Assembly: GCA_910587515.1 (NCBI GenBank)
Contig: CAJULW010000033.1
Coordinates: 62,001-126,000, forward strand
Source of the DNA: an uncultured Duncaniella sp.
GTDB lineage: Bacteria > Bacteroidota > Bacteroidia > Bacteroidales > Muribaculaceae
Direction: 5' to 3'
DNA length: 64,000 nucleotides
Within the stretch, counting starts at the first letter, position 1; each line of letters starts with the position of its first letter. The notes under the pieces were generated by a model. It searched no databases, was not told the DNA's origin, and saw nothing but the letters and a program-made list of their open reading frames with translations. Position numbers and translations under genes: made by a program. Positions 61,091-64,000 of this stretch are shown here, piece after piece.

Positions 61091-61210
61091 CAAATTCCCT
61101 TCCAAAAATATGGTTCCCTTTGAGGTAATTTTTTAGGAAGTTCGTCGATGTATGAGAACTATCGTATCAAGGGCTAAGAAGAGTTTTATGATGGTTTCTT
61201 GGTTTTGATT

Positions 61211-62485
61211 TTATCCGACAGTGGCAATGCGTATACGTTGTAGGTTGAAATACCGTTGAGAAATGTCTGCCAGAAATTTCGGAGAGATTGAATTTGCCAT
61301 AGCCTGTTGTGCTTCAAAATAATTATCAGGGGTGGAGGCATAGATCCGGGTCTTGAAAAAGTCCATGCGACTGAATGGGGTGTCGAGTGCGGCTGCCAGG
61401 TTTGACATTAGCAGTTTTGACAGACGGCTTATCTCGTCGTCTGTATAGCTTGCCGGATCTTTCATGCGTTCGATCTCTCCGTATATAAGATCAATCACCT
61501 CTTCTACGGAATCGGTTGCCGTTTGAGTTTCGATTGTTATGAAACTGCGGTTGGAGTATCCGAGTAGAACAGCAGATATTCCGTATGTCAAACCTTTGTC
61601 CTCACGAATGTTCAACATGAGACGGCTTCCGAAATATCCACCGAGAGCTGTAACAGCGGCCCTTAACGCCAAAAAATCGGGATGTGTTCTTCCGATGGCC
61701 GGAATCATTATTTTTATGGCTCCCTGCTTGGCTGATTTCCGTTTTATATCTTTACGGAGCGGGGTGTCAACGGTGTCATCGAAACATATATGGTTGATGG
61801 GAAAATGGGATTGATTGGGGAATTTGGAAAAAGCGTCAGTGACAAGCGATGTCATTTTGTCCGTTATTTTTCCGGATAGGAATATATGGACGTTGTGAGG
61901 GTCGAGTCGTGATTGATGGAATGACGAGATGCGAGCCGGTGTAAATGAAAGTAATTCATCCGGTGTTTCTGTGCGTGCCAAAGGATTGCCAAGTCCATAT
62001 GCGAGCGGTCTTACAGCTTCGTCGGCAAGAAATGCGACTTTTTCACGTTCGACTGCGATTTTTGCCGCGTTGCGTTGCAAGATACGCGAAGTTGAATCTT
62101 CGGGGAAAGATGGATGCAGTATCATATCGTGTATGATAGGGAGCAGGAATCCGAGTTTATCGTTGAGACTGGAGAGCGTGACTGAGGTATAATGTGTCGA
62201 CACTGATGTATTTATCCACGCACCGGCATATTCAAGGCGGTTGGCGATTTCTTCTCCGGAATATGACGAACTGCCTTCGGCCAAAAGAGACGCTGTGCAC
62301 GATGCAAGCCCTGCTGACGGAGATTCAACCTCGCCTCCGGGTATGGCTATGGTTAGACGGTTGACGTCGATTTCTCCACCTGAACAGATGTATAGTTTTA
62401 TGCCTGATGGTAGAGTGATAAAATGTGGGGATTGGAGATATAGTGTACCGAAATTATGGACGGGTGGGGCTATGGTTCTGTTCAT
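61211..62485 (-). CDS. M16 family (insulinase-like) protein lacking the HxxEH zinc motif
   Basis: A 424-residue M16-fold protein. In active members the first domain carries HxxEH; here the matching region reads AGLASCTASLLAEGSS with no His or Glu pair, so it is the non-catalytic type, like the partner subunit of two-chain M16 proteases. The second domain keeps the fold with ALGGYFGSRLMLNIREDKGLTYG. No signal peptide is apparent, so it is probably cytoplasmic. It follows the NlpC/P60 gene by 6 bp in one operon. It may pair with an active M16 subunit encoded elsewhere. Confidence 0.88.
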   Translation of the reverse strand: MNRTIAPPVHNFGTLYLQSPHFITLPSGIKLYICSGGEIDVNRLTIAIPGGEVESPSAGLASCTASLLAEGSSSYSGEEIANRLEYAGAWINTSVSTHYTSVTLSSLNDKLGFLLPIIHDMILHPSFPEDSTSRILQRNAAKIAVEREKVAFLADEAVRPLAYGLGNPLARTETPDELLSFTPARISSFHQSRLDPHNVHIFLSGKITDKMTSLVTDAFSKFPNQSHFPINHICFDDTVDTPLRKDIKRKSAKQGAIKIMIPAIGRTHPDFLALRAAVTALGGYFGSRLMLNIREDKGLTYGISAVLLGYSNRSFITIETQTATDSVEEVIDLIYGEIERMKDPASYTDDEISRLSKLLMSNLAAALDTPFSRMDFFKTRIYASTPDNYFEAQQAMANSISPKFLADISQRYFNLQRIRIATVG

Positions 62486-62491
62486 GATGTT

Positions 62492-63337
62492 TTATTTTCG
62501 GTTGAAAATAGAGTCAAGTTTTTGCTCGATGAGTTTGTCAAGCACATTTTTTCTTGCTTCTTCTGTGTTAGGCTCAGGCTGCAACATGCCGTTTGAGACT
62601 TGTTTTATTGCCGTAGGGAGTGATTTTGTCGAGGTTTCTTTAGGAGATACTGAAGATCGGTTGTTTTTATTTCTGCCCGGAAGAGACTCAACCGGAGTCA
62701 GAGCGAAGCCAGTGTTCTCGTAAGCCGTTGTCGTGGACACCGACGAAGGTTGGTTGATGGGTGAGGTGGATGTTTTGTCAAGCATTGCGCGGTATTGGTC
62801 CACACATCCGGCACAAGCGTATGTGCGCATATAATAATCGTCAGAAATATTGCTGACTATCACTCCTTTGGATGTTGATGAATGGATCATTTTTCCGTCA
62901 CCGACATATATTCCGACATGCGATATCTTTTTGTTTCCTTTTGATGTAGCGAAGAATATTAAGTCACCGGGTAAGAGTTGTCCTTTTGATAATGGAGAAC
63001 AGAAATCCGCTTGTGCGGCTGAATTTCTCGGGAGTTTTATTCCAAGAGCACTTCGATAGACATTCAGTACCAATCCGGAGCAATCAACCCCGCGTTTGTC
63101 TTCACCTCCGTATCTGTATGGAGTCCCGAGCCACTGACGAGCTTCGGTCAGTAGTGCGTTTGATTTAGGGTGTAATGTCGGTGGTATGTCAAGGTGCTTG
63201 TTGTCGCGCCCGGTAGACGTTCCTCCTACCGGTGTGGTTTTATAGACGGTCGCTGTTGAACGGGAAGTTCCGCATGAGGTCGCCAGAGTCAAACAAACGA
63301 TTGATATAAGTATAATGTGGAGCTTAACTGTTGACAT
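62492..63337 (-). CDS. NlpC/P60 family cell-wall peptidase, lipoprotein
   Basis: A 281-residue C40 family peptidase that cuts peptide stems of peptidoglycan. Signal peptide with likely lipid Cys22 (LTLATSC), then the domain with the catalytic Cys86 in KRGVDCSGLVLNVY and a His in KISHVGIYVGDGKMIHSS. A long Ser/Thr/Pro-rich tail (about residues 190-260) follows, perhaps a linker into the envelope. First gene of an operon with the M16 gene. Confidence 0.9.
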   Translation of the reverse strand: MSTVKLHIILISIVCLTLATSCGTSRSTATVYKTTPVGGTSTGRDNKHLDIPPTLHPKSNALLTEARQWLGTPYRYGGEDKRGVDCSGLVLNVYRSALGIKLPRNSAAQADFCSPLSKGQLLPGDLIFFATSKGNKKISHVGIYVGDGKMIHSSTSKGVIVSNISDDYYMRTYACAGCVDQYRAMLDKTSTSPINQPSSVSTTTAYENTGFALTPVESLPGRNKNNRSSVSPKETSTKSLPTAIKQVSNGMLQPEPNTEEARKNVLDKLIEQKLDSIFNRK

Positions 63338-63365
63338 CTTTTGTTAGAAATAGAGCGTGATAGGG

Positions 63366-63373
63366 CAAAATTA
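63366..63373 (-). promoter_or_regulatory. Possible -7 box of the NlpC/P60-M16 operon
   Basis: TAATTTTG on the minus strand, 29 nt upstream of the NlpC/P60 ATG. No clean TTG is at the usual distance; instead the TCATG repeats lie there. Confidence 0.45.
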
Positions 63374-63381
63374 GTGATTTT

Positions 63382-63412
63382 TCATGACAAAATCATGCCA
63401 TTGTCATGGCAT
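63382..63412. repeat. Three TCATG repeats at 11-bp spacing, possible operator
   Basis: TCATG occurs at 63382-63386, 63393-63397 and 63404-63408, each start exactly 11 bases apart, close to one helical turn. The last two are part of a palindrome with 7-bp arms (63395-63401 with 63406-63412). The array covers the place where a -33 box should stand for the NlpC/P60 promoter and is about 200 bp before the degQ start. Confidence 0.5.
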
Positions 63413-63610
63413 AAAGTTCTTTAGATGGGGTAAACATATCTTAAAAAGCCGTTTTCCCTCTTAAAAATTTTTAAACTTGTTGGTTGTGCTGATATCGTCA
63501 AGTAACATTGCATGGTTTTTGCCGTCTAATATATGAAAATCGGGAAACCTTTTTTGCCTGAATCGCGTATTCATCTCTGAATTAATAAATAACCATACAT
63601 AATATAAACA

Positions 63611-64000
63611 ATGAAATTAAGCAGCAAAATCATCATGTTGGCTTTTGGTACCGCCGTGTTAAGTTCGGCTGTAACAATGGTAGCTATGAAACAGATGTTA
63701 TTCAACGCGGACGAAACCGATGGTTCCAAAGAAATGTTTACTGGAAGCGGAAATGTGGCAGGTCGCTTTGTCATGGCCTCTCAGGCTCCGGCTGACCCTT
63801 CAGATTTTACTTCTGCCGCTGAAAGCACTATCAACGGGGTGGTTTCAATCAAAAGTTATTCTACTCCACGTGGGTACAGACAACAAGGCGGAGGCGGTTT
63901 TTTCGGAGATCCTTTTTTTGAATACTTCTTCGGATCACCGGGAGGGAGCCGCCGTAGCCAACCTCAACAAGAGGAACCGTCTCGTCAGCAGCCTTCAGGG
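63611..64000 (+). CDS. DegP/DegQ family serine protease, N-terminal fragment (runs off the window)
   Basis: The first 130 residues of an HtrA-type periplasmic protease and chaperone. A signal anchor or signal peptide (KLSSKIIMLAFGTAVLSSAV) is followed by the conserved AAESTINGVVSIKS start of the protease domain and a Gly/Phe/Gln-rich LA-type loop (GGGGFFGDPFFEYFFGSPGG). The catalytic His, Asp and Ser lie beyond the end of the window, as do the PDZ domains. ATG 63611 is clear. It is divergent from the NlpC/P60 operon. Confidence 0.88.
   Translation, partial: MKLSSKIIMLAFGTAVLSSAVTMVAMKQMLFNADETDGSKEMFTGSGNVAGRFVMASQAPADPSDFTSAAESTINGVVSIKSYSTPRGYRQQGGGGFFGDPFFEYFFGSPGGSRRSQPQQEEPSRQQPSG

Overview
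The window looks like chromosome from a Bacteroidales bacterium, probably Muribaculaceae or a close relative; the family is an inference from gene content. The signs are: a type B gliding-motility (T9SS) C-terminal domain, DUF5686 and DUF4301 proteins, a class III fructose-bisphosphatase, TAnnTTTG-type -7 promoter boxes with no clear Shine-Dalgarno sequences, a tRNA without encoded CCA, and many lipoproteins and signal peptides of the phylum. No functional phage, conjugative element, CRISPR array or rRNA operon is visible. The only mobile trace is a decayed integrase beside tRNA-Pro.

Layout. 1-7.8 kb is mostly minus-strand housekeeping: the tail of an outer-membrane DUF5686 protein, an acyl-CoA ligase, miaA-pepT, dnaK and asnA. 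8-12 kb carries a threonylcarbamoyl-AMP synthase, a polyprenyl sugar transferase and a ClC channel with CBS domains, convergent with fbp. 14.2-20.9 kb is a six-gene uronate operon: kduD-like dehydrogenase, GatC-like permease without PTS partners, KduI with an apparent signal peptide, an NfnA/NfnB-like flavoprotein pair, and kdgK. 21-24.5 kb is ftsY-rimO-menF. 24.5-29 kb is a likely envelope O-acetylation cassette (two SGNH proteins plus an MBOAT). 29-38.4 kb holds DUF4301, GNAT, engB, a small protein, a T9SS cargo, a heptamer repeat, a lytic transglycosylase and uvrA. 38.4-48.3 kb holds a Spy-like secreted protein, a cysteine-less thioredoxin-fold lipoprotein, a TamB-like protein and a tricorn-like S41 protease. 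48.4-49.1 kb holds the integrase fossil and tRNA-Pro. 49.2-64 kb has AI-2E-type and MFS transporters, a class A beta-lactamase-like lipoprotein, an FKBP, an esterase, a MINPP-like phosphatase, a TPR protein, an operon of GT2-folB-CobW GTPase-ABC-F, an M16-NlpC/P60 envelope pair, and the start of a DegP/DegQ protease.

How the genes work together. The 14-21 kb operon reads as a route from unsaturated or keto uronates (pectin, alginate or glycosaminoglycan breakdown) to KDPG: KduI isomerises, the SDR reduces, KdgK phosphorylates, the GatC-like protein would import, and the Nfn pair could balance NAD(P)H and ferredoxin. Much of the rest serves the envelope: O-acetylation, lytic transglycosylase, NlpC/P60, TamB, DegQ and phosphatase.

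Most noteworthy for a second look: the signal peptide on KduI and its company with an orphan EIIC and Nfn; the SGNH-SGNH-MBOAT cassette; three TCATG repeats at exact 11-bp spacing over the NlpC/P60-M16 promoter; the stop-codon-dense heptamer array; and the integrase relic at tRNA-Pro.
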